Below, in pieces: positions 26,377 to 35,701 of a stretch of DNA of 64,000 bases; the first letter of the stretch is position 1; each line of letters begins with the position of its first letter. The translations under genes were made by a program, and so were the position numbers. Source of the DNA: DASZVB01 sp036272055. GTDB lineage: Bacteria > Myxococcota_A > Polyangia > Polyangiales > Polyangiaceae. Under the pieces are notes generated by a model. It was not told where the DNA came from, did no database searches, and saw only the letters and a program-made list of their open reading frames with translations. The stretch covers positions 14,410-78,409 of the forward strand of contig DATAZL010000005.1 of NCBI GenBank assembly GCA_036272055.1, read 5' to 3'.

Positions 26377-27201
26377 ATGCCGCCCACTTCACGCGGTCTG
26401 TACGAGGTCCTGATCACGGAGGCGCTGGACGCCGGGTTGCAGGACAGTCAGGAGTCGCGCGAGATCCGTCGCGACGGGCTTCGCGAAGCAGACGCCGCGG
26501 ATCGCATCGCGTTCCATCTTGGCCGCGTCGTGGAGCGTGCGGTGAGTTCGTTCGGACGTGAGGAGCGAGTCGAGAAAGGAATCGCACTCGCCAGGCAACT
26601 CATCGACGACGTCGCCTCGGTGGCGGCCGAGGCGGCGCAAAAAGAGAAGCCGGTCGCCCCCGGTGCGGTACTCCGCGCCCTCCTGTCGAGATTGCCGGAC
26701 GGCACTCCCGAGGCGATCGCCGAGCCGCTCATCCCTTTGCTCGACACGACACTTCTTACGAATGCACCTGGTGAACCTCGCGTCGGCAGCCAGCTGCTCG
26801 CGGAGATCCACTCTGCGGACCGCATCGACGTCGTCATGGCGTTCGTTCGCAAGAGCGGAGTCGCGCCGCTTCTGAATGCGCTGCGCGCTCACTGCGAGGC
26901 CGGCAGGGTCTTGCGTGTGCTCACCACGACATATACAGGCTCGACCGAAGGCAAGGCGCTCGAGATGCTCCGCGACGCCGGCGCCGAGGTGCGGATCTCG
27001 TACGACACGACCACGACGCGCCTGCATGCAAAGGCATGGCTATTCTATAGACGTTCCGGCTTCTCGACCGCCTACATCGGCTCGTCCAATCTGACGCATT
27101 CGGCTCAGGTGACCGGCCTCGAATGGAACGTGCGCGCCTCGAGCGCGCGTAACCCTGGTGTCGTCGGCAAGGTTGCAGCGGTATTCCGTCTGGGCGGATA
27201 G
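26377..27201 (+). CDS. N-terminal PLD part of a broken DUF3427-type helicase
   Basis: A 274-residue frame. Residues about 140-260 form a phospholipase-D-type nuclease domain: RIDVVMAFVRKSGVAPLLNA, LRVLTTTYTGSTEGKALEML and the HxK signature LHAKAWLFYRR followed by IGSSNLTHSA. In the family this module opens proteins of about 1000 residues and is followed by a superfamily 2 helicase core and DUF3427. Here the frame ends right after the PLD domain (VAAVFRLGG), and the next frame resumes inside the second half of the helicase. The Walker A and DExx lobe is therefore deleted. The PLD piece could still be made; a working helicase could not. Confidence 0.75.
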   Translation: MPPTSRGLYEVLITEALDAGLQDSQESREIRRDGLREADAADRIAFHLGRVVERAVSSFGREERVEKGIALARQLIDDVASVAAEAAQKEKPVAPGAVLRALLSRLPDGTPEAIAEPLIPLLDTTLLTNAPGEPRVGSQLLAEIHSADRIDVVMAFVRKSGVAPLLNALRAHCEAGRVLRVLTTTYTGSTEGKALEMLRDAGAEVRISYDTTTTRLHAKAWLFYRRSGFSTAYIGSSNLTHSAQVTGLEWNVRASSARNPGVVGKVAAVFRLGG

Positions 27202-28552
27202 CTCGGACGACGACCGGCGAGCGTCTCTGCGCGACCTCGCAAGCGGTGCGCTCAACGTCGTCTTCTCCGTCGATCTTTTCAATGAGGGCGTCGACGTCCC
27301 CGCCGTTGACACGGTCCTGTTCCTGCGCCCCACCGACAGTCCGACGCTCTTCTTGCAGCAACTCGGCCGCGGTCTCAGGAAAACCTTCGGCAAGACGGTG
27401 TGCACCGTTCTCGACTTCGTCGGCCACCACCGTGCCGAGTTCCGGTTCGACCGTCGATTTCGAGCGCTTCTCGGCGGCACGCGCAAGAACCTCATCGAGC
27501 AAGTCGCGGAAGGTTTCCCGTTCTTGCCCGCGGGCTGCCACATGGAGCTCGACCCAGTCGCGGCCGACATCGTGCTGCGGAACATTCGCGAATCCCTTCC
27601 CTCGCGCTGGGCGGCGAAGCTCGAGGAGCTCCGTGCCCTCGCTCGCGCTCGCGGCGAGGTTACCCTTGCGCGCTACCTGGAAGAGACCGGGCTCGAGGTA
27701 GAGGACGTTTACGACGGGGGTCGATCCTGGTCGGAGCTTCGCGCAGAATCAGGCATTCCGCTCTCAGCGCCCGGACCCAGTGAGGAGACACTTCGCCGCG
27801 CGTGCGGTCGACTCCTGCACGTCGACGACACGACGCGTCTCGATGTCTACGCCGCCTTCCTGCGCAACGACACTCCGCCGAATCAGGAAAGCCTGGCCGT
27901 CCGCGAGCGACGGCTGCTCCGCATGTTGGCCGCGCCGCTACTGGACAAGGCCGTGACGAAAGCAACCAGCCTCGAAGCTGGATGCGAACTATTATGGCGG
28001 CACCCCGGGGTACGTCAGGAGCTCCTCGAGCTTCTCGATGCGCTCCGCGCGCGAGTCGCGCATTTGCATCACCCGCTCGAAACGAACCCGGAGGTACCGC
28101 TCCGCGTTCACGCTCGTTACTCGCGACTCGAGATCTTGGCGGCGTTCGGAATCGGCGAGGGCGCGAAGGTCTCTCCGTGGCAGACCGGCGTGTACTGGGC
28201 GGAGGAGAGCCGAGCCGACCTCCTCGCGTTCACGCTCGACAAGACGAGCGGACAGTTCTCACCCACAACCCGGTACCGCGACTACGCGATCAGTAGCGAA
28301 CTGATCCACTGGGAGAGTCAATCGGTCACTCGTGCCGACAGCGAAACGGGCAGGCGCTACCGGAAGCACGCGCAGCAGGGCTCCACGGTGCAGCTCTTTG
28401 CGCGACTGCGCAGCGATGACCGCGCCTTCTGGTTCCTCGGACCGGCTGAGTACGTGAGTCACGAGGGAGAACTCCCGATGGCAGTAACGTGGAGGCTGCG
28501 CCGGCCGCTGTCGGGAGATCTCTTCGCGACGTTCGCGGCGGCGGTCGCGTAG
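27158..28552 (+). pseudogene. C-terminal helicase lobe plus DUF3427 of the broken helicase
   Basis: About 450 codons, in a different frame from the PLD part and overlapping it from a GTG at 27158. Helicase lobe 2 motifs are clear: FSVDLFNEGVDVPAVDTVLF, LFLQQLGRGLRK, VLDFVGHHRAEFRFDRRFRA and GFPFLPAGCHMELDP. They continue into the DUF3427 region, including a PLRVHARYSRLEILAAFGIG segment and a WESQSVTRADSETGRRY segment. Lobe 1 (ATP binding) is absent. Intact relatives are restriction- or phage-defence-associated. The 3' end runs directly into another truncated gene at about 28553. Without lobe 1 it is almost certainly inactive. Confidence 0.75.
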
Positions 28553-29187
28553 AGACCCACAGCGGAGTCCAGGCGACGGTCGTTCTCGTCAGCGACGATG
28601 CCGGACAGGGCTTCGACTGGACCGCGAGTGTCGTTCTGGCGAACGGCGCACTGACCCCGGAGCCGCCGTCCGGCTCCGCGTGCGCCGGCTATGGACCGAC
28701 GAGCGCAGGCGTCGGCGTGCACTTTCCTGATGACGCCACACCGGGTGCGACGGCGCGCGGAACGCTCGTGATCGACACGACGGATCCGGCACTCACACCC
28801 GTTCGCTTCGACGTGAATGCCGAACTGGTCGAGACCCGCTTTTCTCTCGACCCGGCTCAAGTCGACTTCGGCACTGTCGCCATCGGACAGAGCGCCAGCG
28901 CCACGGTGACCGTCACGAATCTCGGCATGGCGCCGCTCTCGCTATTGGAGCCGCAAGCAGCGGTCAATGCGCCCTTTCGATACGTCGATTGGGCACCTCG
29001 CGGCGAGGATCAGTTCGGGAGTCCGACCGTCCCGCCCGGTGGCAAGCAAACCATCACCATCTACTTCGAGCCGACGGCGAGCGGAGACTATTCGGCTGGA
29101 CTAGAGCTGACGTCATTCTTCGACGCCAGCCCCCCCGAATGCGGCGCGCCGGAACCCCTCGCGCTGCACGGCAGCGCCGGACCGTAA
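28489..29187 (+). pseudogene. Truncated choice-of-anchor-D / Ig-like protein
   Basis: The frame from GTG 28489 first overlaps the helicase tail in another frame; recognisable protein begins only after about 28555. It contains two Ig-like segments. The second is an ASPM/SPD-2/Hydin-type (choice-of-anchor D) domain: FSLDPAQVDFGTVAIGQSAS, ATVTVTNLGMAPLSL and FRYVDWAPRGEDQF, then VPPGGKQTITIYFEPTASGD. Such domains occur in long secreted lipoproteins with N-terminal signals. The signal and start are missing here. It is therefore the 3' part of a surface-protein gene fused by deletion to the helicase remnant. Confidence 0.65.
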
Positions 29188-29218
29188 GCGAGCAATTGCA
29201 CCCTCCGGACCAGACGCG

Positions 29219-30055
29219 TCAGAACGACGTGGCTGCGAAGGGATCCTCCTCGCGGAGGACGGTGCACACTATCGACGAGTCGCCAGGAGGGAGCTCGACC
29301 TTGAAGGCCGTATGGTTGAACTCGTCGCGCACCGCGGAGCCGGTCGCCGCGCCAACGATGCCTTCTGAGAAGTCGACCGAGACGTCGGCGGTGGAGGGCA
29401 CCTCTGGATTGCATTTCAGGCCGAGAAAATACGGCCAGTCGGAGCCTTGCATGTAGGGGGTGCATTCGACGGCGCGGCCGTCCACAGTGACTGCGACGGG
29501 CGACGTCGCGGGCACCGTCACTGGCTCCGAGAACCCGATCAGCAGCTTGGCAAAAGAACCGTCTGTGCTCGACGCGCACGCAGCCACGGAAAGGACGCGC
29601 GGCCTGACGGGCCTGACGGGCCTTCAGGCACCTCACCCTGCACCGCTGCCCCGGCCGGTGCCCGGAGTGTGATGGTGTACCAGCCCTCCTCGAGGGTTTC
29701 GGCCGGCGTCAAGCGATAGAGGGCTCTGCCGGAGTCACCGGGAGGTTCGTATGGCGTTCGCCACGACGTCAGTGACCGTCTCGTCCCGCTGTAGTGTCAG
29801 CTCGATGGGCGATTGTGCAGGGTCGAGCTGGCTCGACGGATCAAATGACATCTCGACCGTGGGCGTCACCGAAGGATCGACACCGGTGCGAAACATCTAC
29901 GGCCGCACGTCGAGCGAAACACTCGTCCCGAGCGGCCCCTCCTCCGTCCCCCCGTCCGTCATGCGAGCCTTCGGCGTCCCACCCTTCGCGGAGGAACACG
30001 CCGTGATAGCCGCCACGACCAGCACGACACCAACCGACCCAATGACGTCTCGCAT
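29219..30055 (-). pseudogene. Decayed lipoprotein gene with SbsA/Big-5-like Ig domains
   Basis: Read on the minus strand from ATG 30055, the gene begins with a good lipoprotein signal (VIGSVGVVLVVAAITAC). It runs to SVSLDVRP and then hits an in-frame TAG (29897-29899), after which the same frame continues MFRTGVDPSVTPTVEMSFDP to a second stop. A shift gives PPGDSGRALYRLTPAETLEE and GWYTITLRAPAGAAV; another shift gives SFAKLLIGFSEPVTVPATSP down to 29219. The pieces are consecutive parts of one surface protein with bacterial Ig-like domains. At least one stop and two frameshifts make it a pseudogene. Confidence 0.7.
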
Positions 30056-30131
30056 GAATCGAGCGCACTCCTCAGTGCACTCAACGTACCGTCGGTCTCG
30101 CTTCCTGTTCAAGCGCGATCGTTGGGAGTTG

Positions 30132-30425
30132 CTACCCTACGAACGTCCGAGGCGCTCCTGCAGAGCCAGGGTCCGACGGAGGAGCCAGCGACGGCGACGG
30201 CGACGGCACCGGTTCAATCGGCACCGGCGCGGGAAACGGCGGAAGCGCCAGCAAGTCCGGCTTCTTCTTGCCGTTCCCGCGCCTCACGTACAGCGAGGGA
30301 GCCACCGTGCCCGCGTCGTCGTCGTCCCAGCGCAGATAGCTGACCGCGCGCCGCACCTGATCGTATGCGTTCACGAACAGCGTGAACGCCCGGGTCCGCA
30401 GGTCCGAGCTCGCGGCTACCGTCAA
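30132..30425 (-). pseudogene. 3' part of a conserved myxobacterial hypothetical gene
   Basis: A 97-codon frame from TTG 30425, overlapping the preceding frame's stop (TTGA). It reads TVAASSDLRTRAFTLFVNAY, DQVRRAVSYLRWDDDDAGTV, then APSLYVRRGNGKKKPD and a Pro-rich tail. I recall a Polyangiales protein of about 260-270 residues that ends in exactly this style (AFTLFV-AYDQVRRA-YLRW). The piece at 30422-30649 corresponds to its beginning. The middle part is missing. Confidence 0.55.
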
Positions 30426-30649
30426 AGGCTCCTGCTCTGATCGAACTCCGGCAACTCCTTCGCGATGCGCTCCGACAGCTCCAGGATCGCCGGCTGCACG
30501 CCGAGCACCATGGTCACCGCCGCCGGGATATCCAGGTTCACCACCCGGAGTTCCGCCACCGTCAGCGCCTCGAACTTCGGCAGCAGCTCATTGAACGGCT
30601 CCTCGAACCGCAGCCCGCCCTCCATCGACACCGCTCCCACAGTGTTCAT
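30422..30649 (-). pseudogene. 5' part of the same conserved hypothetical gene
   Basis: A 75-codon frame from ATG 30649, preceded by a perfect AGGAGG seven bases upstream. It reads LRFEEPFNELLPKFEALTVA, then DIPAAVTMVLGVQPAILELS and ERIAKELPEFD, and then stops within the overlap with the next frame. This matches my memory of the N-terminus of a longer conserved protein whose C-terminus is at 30132-30425, implying an internal deletion of roughly 100 codons. The strong ribosome site shows the gene was once well expressed. Confidence 0.55.
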
Positions 30650-30777
30650 CGCACTCCTCCTCTTCCTCGCCGAGGAGCGCGCACCAAGCGCGCGCCGCTC
30701 CGTCCCATCGGCAACATTGCTAGTGAGCAGGTCATTCCCAGCAGCGCGCATTCAGTCAGCGGCCTCCTAGGAGCCTT

Positions 30778-30890
30778 GAGGACGTCGCGCGACCGCTCAG
30801 AGGACTCCCAGCAGGTCCCGAGGACGTCGTGCGACCGCTCGGAGGGCTCCCAGCAGGTCCCGAGGACGTCGCGCGACCGCTCGCGAACCT
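30778..30890 (+). repeat. 42-base tandem repeat, nearly three units
   Basis: The unit begins gaggacgtcgcgcgaccgct and ends with cccagcaggtccc. Units start at 30778, 30820 and 30862; the third decays after about 25 bases. The period is a multiple of three, but no start or signal supports a gene here. Confidence 0.8.
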
Positions 30891-31382
30891 CCCGGCAGCC
30901 CGGCGAGGTGTGGTGCAACCCCTCCGAAGCCTCCCGGAAGACTCACTACCGATGCGTGCAACCCAATCGAGCCCTCCCGGGAGCCCTCCACCAGGTTCGA
31001 GCACCGGGATGGCCGCCTCCGGGGAGCCTATCGTCGAGTTCAACCATCGACGCGCGGGCTCCCGGGCGGCTTCGGTCGAGTTCGTGCACAGAGGGGTGGG
31101 CTCCTTGGGAGCCCCGGGGCGTGATCGACGACACGGATCGGGGCTGCCGTGCGCCTTCGGGCGCTCGAAGTGCATTGGCTGCCTGCCACCACGCCATATA
31201 CCGCGGCGCGCGCGCTCGAGCGCTTGCTTCGCCGCAGCCTCCAAGTCGTTGCAAGGGTGTCCGAGATGCATCCCGACGCGCCTCCGGCGCCAGCGTGTCA
31301 GCGATCGGCGGGGTTGCTTCACATGCGCGATGACTTGACGAACCGCTCGAGCACGTCGCCCCGTACACGACGTGAATCCGTC
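30891..31382. other. Gene-poor low-complexity stretch
   Basis: Pro/Ser/Gly-rich codons are open in several frames on both strands because of GC bias, but none has a ribosome site, family motif or consistent codon pattern. It lies between the 42-base repeats and the CBS-domain gene and looks like degenerated repeat DNA. Confidence 0.5.
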
Positions 31383-31847
31383 TCAACGACCGTACGACCC
31401 GCCCGGGTGATCGTAGGGGTCGACGCCGTCACCGAGCTCCTTGCGGTACTTTGCGTAGTCCACGACCTGCTCGAGATGTCCGACCACCTGCTCGAAGAAG
31501 TCGCGTGCCGATACGACGCCGACCGGGCGCCCCTCGACGACGACGGGGAGGTACCGGTAGCCGCCCGACCGAAGGACCTCCGCGCAGCGTCGCATCCGAG
31601 TGTCGGGCGTCACGGTCTCGCCGACCGTCTTGGCCACTTGCCCGACCGTGGTCGTCGCAGGATCCTTCCTGAGCGCAATGACCTTCTGCACGATATCCCG
31701 CTCCGAGCAGAGCCCGAGCGGCTTTCCAGCCTCGACGACGATCACGACGCCGACGCCCTTCTCGGCCATGCGCTGCGCTGCCACGGCGATCGTGTCGGTC
31801 GGTGAAACGGTGACGACTTGGTTCATCAGGGTGCTGATCGTGGTCAT
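31383..31847 (-). CDS. CBS-pair domain protein
   Basis: A 154-residue protein from ATG 31847 with AAGGAG eight bases upstream. A longer frame runs from about 33068 but has no support. Two CBS motifs are visible: ISTLMNQVVTVSPTDTIAVA, AQRMAEKGVGVVIVVEAGKP and LGLCSERDIVQKV; then VGETVTPDTRMRRCAEVLRS, GGYRYLPVVVEGRPVGVVSA and RDFFEQVV. CBS pairs bind adenosine nucleotides and act as small energy sensors in the cytoplasm. The short acidic tail is family-typical. It appears intact and monocistronic. Confidence 0.93.
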   Translation of the reverse strand: MTTISTLMNQVVTVSPTDTIAVAAQRMAEKGVGVVIVVEAGKPLGLCSERDIVQKVIALRKDPATTTVGQVAKTVGETVTPDTRMRRCAEVLRSGGYRYLPVVVEGRPVGVVSARDFFEQVVGHLEQVVDYAKYRKELGDGVDPYDHPGGSYGR

Positions 31848-31861
31848 GTAGCTACTCCTTC

Positions 31862-32398
31862 TACTCACCTTGTTACGGGATTGCCCTGCGCCACGAAAGA
31901 GACCTGATTTGCGCGTCGGCCTGGCCGCTGCAGGAAGGGCCAGGGACCGCTGGTCCGGCCACGAATGATGCGAGCTGGCGCTGCGCAACAACCTCTCGTT
32001 CGTCGGGCCGAGGGCGGCGGCGACAATGCCAGAGTCATTCAACGGTCCCGTTACCGAAAGCATTCCGCGCAGCGGTTCGCTTCGAGCGGACGTCGTCGGA
32101 CCCACGGTACGTGCTGTCCATATCCTCGAGCGTGACGCTGCCGACTGCCGGCGGAGATACGAGCTTCGTCGAGAGGAACTCGCGACCGTGAGCTTGCGTC
32201 GCGCCATGTGCTGGCAAGCGTCGACGATGAGTGGGCGGATGGGGTGCTGCCCGAGCGTCATCGCCGGCCAGGCAGCGGGCGAGTTCGGACGCGAGCCCGC
32301 GAGGTCGGAGGCCGAGCGCGCATCTGGAGGACTCTCCTGCCCGCGCACTGGCGGCGGGTCCTCCCGCCGCAGAGTTGCGCGCCAACTGGGTCCCAAGC
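31862..32398. other. No gene seen; left flank of the first helix-turn-helix copy
   Basis: About 540 bases without a supported gene. The part at about 32290-32398 (ggtcggaggccgagcgcgca, then ctcctgcccgcgcactggcg) is an inverted relative of sequence at 44110-44200. It therefore belongs to the repeated mobile-element border rather than to a host gene. Confidence 0.5.
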
Positions 32399-32770
32399 AT
32401 GAACGTGCGCTCGGCATTGATAATCGACCTCGGGCAGGAGCGAAAACGTCGTCGTTCCGCCTCCTTGGAGCCGCCGCTGGTGAGTCGCTTACTCGCCAAG
32501 GCCGAGCAGTGGCAACGCGAACTCGACCGCGGAGACGTCCAAAGCCGCGCCGAACTCGCGCGGCGCGAGGGCCTCTCGCACGTCTACGTAGGTCACTTAC
32601 TCGGGCTGCTCCGGCTACATCCGGACATTCGCACAGCGATCGCCGCTTTGCCGCCCGGGACGTCGCGGAAGGTGATCTCGGAGCGGAAGCTTCGGCCGTT
32701 GGCGAGGTTGACGTGGGAGCGGCAGCTCGCGGAGCTGGAGTGGTTGGTGAGACGACGGAATCTGGCGTGA
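32399..32770 (+). CDS. Helix-turn-helix protein, repeated copy 1
   Basis: A 123-residue basic protein with the order NRAEIAR-like helix (DVQSRAELARREGLSHVYVG), HLLGLLRLHPDIRTAIAALP, PGTSRKVISERKLRPLARLT and WERQLAELEWLVRRRN. The central part is a ParB/KorB-like helix-turn-helix. I recall such short proteins directly after recombinase genes in Polyangiales. A near-identical copy lies at 40923-41228 next to a broken integrase, and a deleted copy on the opposite strand at 43880-44102. The CDS is followed by a tRNA-T-loop-like sequence at 32812. It probably assists integration or is the tail of a recombinase gene whose body is gone. Confidence 0.7.
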   Translation: MNVRSALIIDLGQERKRRRSASLEPPLVSRLLAKAEQWQRELDRGDVQSRAELARREGLSHVYVGHLLGLLRLHPDIRTAIAALPPGTSRKVISERKLRPLARLTWERQLAELEWLVRRRNLA

Positions 32771-32811
32771 TCGGCCTCCGTCGTGGGACCGACCGGTCGT
32801 GGGTTGAGTAG

Positions 32812-32831
32812 TCCGAGGTTCGAATCGCGGG
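32812..32831 (+). repeat. Candidate attachment site, copy 1
   Basis: tccgaggttcgaatcgcggg, containing GGTTCGAATC as in tRNA T-loops. A near-identical sequence follows each of the three helix-turn-helix copies (also 41270-41288 and, inverted, 43820-43839). I could not fold a complete tRNA around it, so an att core derived from a tRNA 3' end is the likely reading. Confidence 0.5.
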
Positions 32832-32919
32832 AGCGCACGTACGCTGGAACACGATGCAGAGGCAGTCGCTGGGGCGCGGCTTGTCCACGGCGTGCCCGAC
32901 AGCGTCGAGAGCCAACTCG

Positions 32920-34506
32920 CTAGCCCTTCCTAGCGCGATACGCATCTGCCTTGGCCGCTGGCACTCGTTGTTGCCCCTTGCACAACTTGCAGATGTCGCC
33001 GGCGAGGCCAGTGGTTCCCCCTCCCCCGCAGCGAGGACACTCCTCTTCGTCCATCGCCGCCTCGTCATACTTCTTCGCCTTGGCCGACGAAACGCGCTGT
33101 GCGCCTTGGCAGTACCGGCAGAAGTCGCCCATCAGTCCGATGGTGCCGGTCCCTCCGCAATGAGGGCAGTCGACTTCGTCAATGTCGTCTGGTTCGTACG
33201 CGTCGGCCTTAGCCCCCGAGATCTTCTGCGAGCCCCGACAGTAGCGGCAGAACTCACTCTGAAGGCCATAGGTTCCAGAACCCTCGCAGTGCGGGCAGTC
33301 GACCTCGTCGATGTCGTCGACGTCATACGCCTCGGCCTTGGCCCTTGAGATCGTCTGTGAACCGCCGCAGTAGCGGCAGAAGTCACTCTGCAGGCCATGG
33401 GTTCCAGCGCCCTCACAGTGCGGGCAGTCGACCTCGTCCAAGGCGGCTTCGTCGAACGACTCTGCGCGGGTCTTCGTGATCAGCTGCGCGCCCCGGCAAT
33501 AGGGGCAGAAGTCTCCTCGAAGACCGACCGTTCCGCTTCCCCCGCATCGCGGACATTCACCTTCGTCGAAGTCGGCCTCGTCGTACGAGTCGGCCTTTTC
33601 ACGTGAGACTTGCTGGGAGCCTCGGCAATAGGAGCAGAAGTCGCCGCACAGTCCTCGAGTCCCCGACCCTCCGCAATGCGGGCAGTCGATGTCATCAAAC
33701 TCCGGCAGCATATCTGCAACGGCCTCCCGCAACTGCTGCATTGCGGCACGTGCGGCCGGCTCCTTCGCTGTCTTGGGGACAGCCAACTTCGAGAGCTCGG
33801 GCGCGCGCTGCGCCACTGTCTTGGCGACGTCGTCCTCGAACGACTGATCATCACGTCCGACCTCTTGGGCTCGGGCTGAGTACTCGGGCACGAGCGCCAT
33901 GAGCTCTCTGGCTTCCGTCAGGTACACGCTGGCGACGTCACTCTTCGGGTCCAACGTCTTCAACTTGGTCTCGAACTCGCCGATGGTTCGTATCAAGGCC
34001 AAGACGGCTTTCGTCGCGTTGGCCTCAATCCGTAGAACGCGTGCCCGCGCGCACCGCTTGATGGTCTTTGCAGCCTTGATGGCTTCGACCGAGACACTGT
34101 TCTTTGGCTTGTAGCCGTAGTCGAACTGCTCATGATGGTTCGGGCACAGAAAGATAAGGTTGTCTGGCCCGTTGTTGAGGGAGTCCGCGACGGCCACGAT
34201 ATGCGCGACCTCATTTCGATTCATGAGACCGCAGACGGCACAACTCAAGTGCGACTCGACCTTGATGTCGTCCTTTATCGGGGCAGGCAGATGCGGGCGG
34301 CCCTTCTTGGGCTTCGGCCACGGACTATGCAGGTAGATCCGGAAGCCGTGGAGCTCGGCCTCGTCGAACATCTCGACGCCCTCGACCTTGGACGACCGCA
34401 GCTGGCGTGACTCCTTCGGCTTCGCCGGATGCAACACGAACCAGTCGAGCAGCTCCATACTGACGCCCAAGGCGATGGCCGCTTCGACCTTCGTGAGGAG
34501 AGCCAT
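32920..34506 (-). CDS. HNH nuclease-like protein with six tandem zinc repeats
   Basis: A 528-residue protein. Residues 1-60 look like an excisionase/MerR-type DNA-binding start (LLTKVEAAIALGVSMELLDW). An HNH motif covers about 85-130: CAVCG at 89-93, EVAHI (His102), NNGPDNLIFLCPNHHEQFD (Cys121, His124/125). A helical segment (about 140-270) follows. Six tandem repeats of exactly 43 residues fill the rest, each DCPHCGGSGTxGLxGDFCxY followed by CRG. First Cys pairs lie at 275/278, 318/321, 361/364, 404/407, 447/450 and 490/493. Each unit resembles one DnaJ-type CxxCxGxG zinc finger with a DxxDE linker. HNH proteins cut DNA; the zinc array could read nucleic acid or protein. I know no named family with this layout. 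It lies inside the att-bounded island. Confidence 0.88.
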   Translation of the reverse strand: MALLTKVEAAIALGVSMELLDWFVLHPAKPKESRQLRSSKVEGVEMFDEAELHGFRIYLHSPWPKPKKGRPHLPAPIKDDIKVESHLSCAVCGLMNRNEVAHIVAVADSLNNGPDNLIFLCPNHHEQFDYGYKPKNSVSVEAIKAAKTIKRCARARVLRIEANATKAVLALIRTIGEFETKLKTLDPKSDVASVYLTEARELMALVPEYSARAQEVGRDDQSFEDDVAKTVAQRAPELSKLAVPKTAKEPAARAAMQQLREAVADMLPEFDDIDCPHCGGSGTRGLCGDFCSYCRGSQQVSREKADSYDEADFDEGECPRCGGSGTVGLRGDFCPYCRGAQLITKTRAESFDEAALDEVDCPHCEGAGTHGLQSDFCRYCGGSQTISRAKAEAYDVDDIDEVDCPHCEGSGTYGLQSEFCRYCRGSQKISGAKADAYEPDDIDEVDCPHCGGTGTIGLMGDFCRYCQGAQRVSSAKAKKYDEAAMDEEECPRCGGGGTTGLAGDICKLCKGQQRVPAAKADAYRARKG

Positions 34507-34535
34507 GCAGACCGAGGATATCCCGGCTGCCGCGC

Positions 34536-35157
34536 TTAGCGAGCGGACTCTGCTAGGGATGGGCTGCGTACCGTGGAGCCCGGCGGGGCGCCTTCGGGAG
34601 CCCGCCTCGTCGCTGTATCACGGGATAATGCGGCGTCTGGGCCGGGCTCCTCGTCAGCTTCCTCATCCGCCACCTCTGTGTGAGGGGAGCGCAAGGCGTC
34701 GTCGGATACCGCTTCGGCCGCACGTGCCTTCCCGTCGTGGTCGGCATCATGGACCTTGCCGCAGTCCGGGCATGGCTTTCCTGCGGCCTCGGACTTCACC
34801 TTCTCGATGCCTTGCGCCACGAGGTGAGCGGGTCGATCCGGTCCGCGTATGCCAGCGCCCACTTGAGATCCTGCTCGGCCCCGGCGCCTTCGTAATCTTG
34901 AGATCGGCATCTTTCACGAGCGCGTGGATCTCGGCGACGTACGCGCGTCGGGGACGAGCGCCTCGTACTACTTCAGACCCTGCGAGATCTCGAGGCGCAG
35001 GCACGCATCGACGGCGCGGCGATCGACGAGCTCAAACGATCGGCGAGCGCGCCGGTCAGTCTGCCGACGCCGGCGGCGCTTCTCGATCGCGCCCACGACC
35101 TCGAGAAAGTGCTCGCCGCAGATCCGCTGCGCGCGCGAGGCGCTTCGCGCCGTCTTT
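34536..35157 (-). pseudogene. Decayed phage-like genes (3' end of cassette A)
   Basis: Minus-strand frames switch repeatedly. Readable pieces include KDADLKITKAPGP, KWALAYADRIDPLTSWRKAS and, in another frame, EKVKSEAAGKPCPDCGKVHD with an acidic tail. They are consecutive parts of at least one small soluble protein broken by frameshifts. They continue the order of small genes that begins at 36191. No function can be given. Confidence 0.45.
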
Positions 35158-35162
35158 GAGTG

Positions 35163-35701
35163 TCAACGATCGGCCTCATGGAGCCACCGCGGATCGGCCA
35201 AGCGGATCCACTCATCGAGCGGATCCACATTCGTGAAGCGAACGATGATCTGCATGCCCACGACCGCGGTCTTCAGACTGAGCCGGACGCCGACCCCCAC
35301 CTCGGAGAACATAGTCGCCGGCAGCGGGTCGAAGCTCACCGACTGGTTGTCCTTTCCGACGATGATCGCATCGATCGAGAAGAACGGCGCGATCTGGCTC
35401 GGAATGACGAGGCGCTCCGCTCGGAACGTCACCTGCGGGAATGCCACCGCCTGAGCGCTCGACCCGAACACCGTCGGCCCGGGCGCAACGAGTCCCACCG
35501 GAACTCGCGCCGCCGATCCTGCGGCCGGTCGACGACCGCCACCGCGCTCGGGTCGACCTGCCGGGCCTCCGAGAGCCGCGACGCGAGCTCCGCGAGGCGC
35601 GACGGGTGCAGCGCCGGAGGCCCGTGGTGGTGGTGCGGGTGATAGTGATGATGGTGCGCTGGCGGAGGTGCCGCCGGATGCGCCATCATCGGACGTGCCA
35701 T
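35163..35701 (-). pseudogene. Phage-like structural protein, frameshifted
   Basis: From ATG 35701 the frame encodes a His/Pro-rich start (HHHHYHPHHHHG). After a frameshift near 35470-35495 the next frame gives a beta-rich domain: VAFPQVTFRAERLVIPSQIA, PFFSIDAIIVGKDNQSVSFD, PLPATMFSEVGVGVRLSLKT and AVVGMQIIVRFTNVDP. The alternating strand pattern and the phrase ending in NVDP remind me of small jelly-roll or minor-capsid-like proteins of tailless phage elements. This is an impression, not a search result. It follows two other small genes of cassette A on the same strand. Confidence 0.5.

Noticed and set aside
32780..32835. Complete tRNA gene around the GGTTCGAATC motif
   Set aside because: The flanks do not form a T-stem or acceptor stem, and no anticodon arm is visible; kept only as an att-like site.
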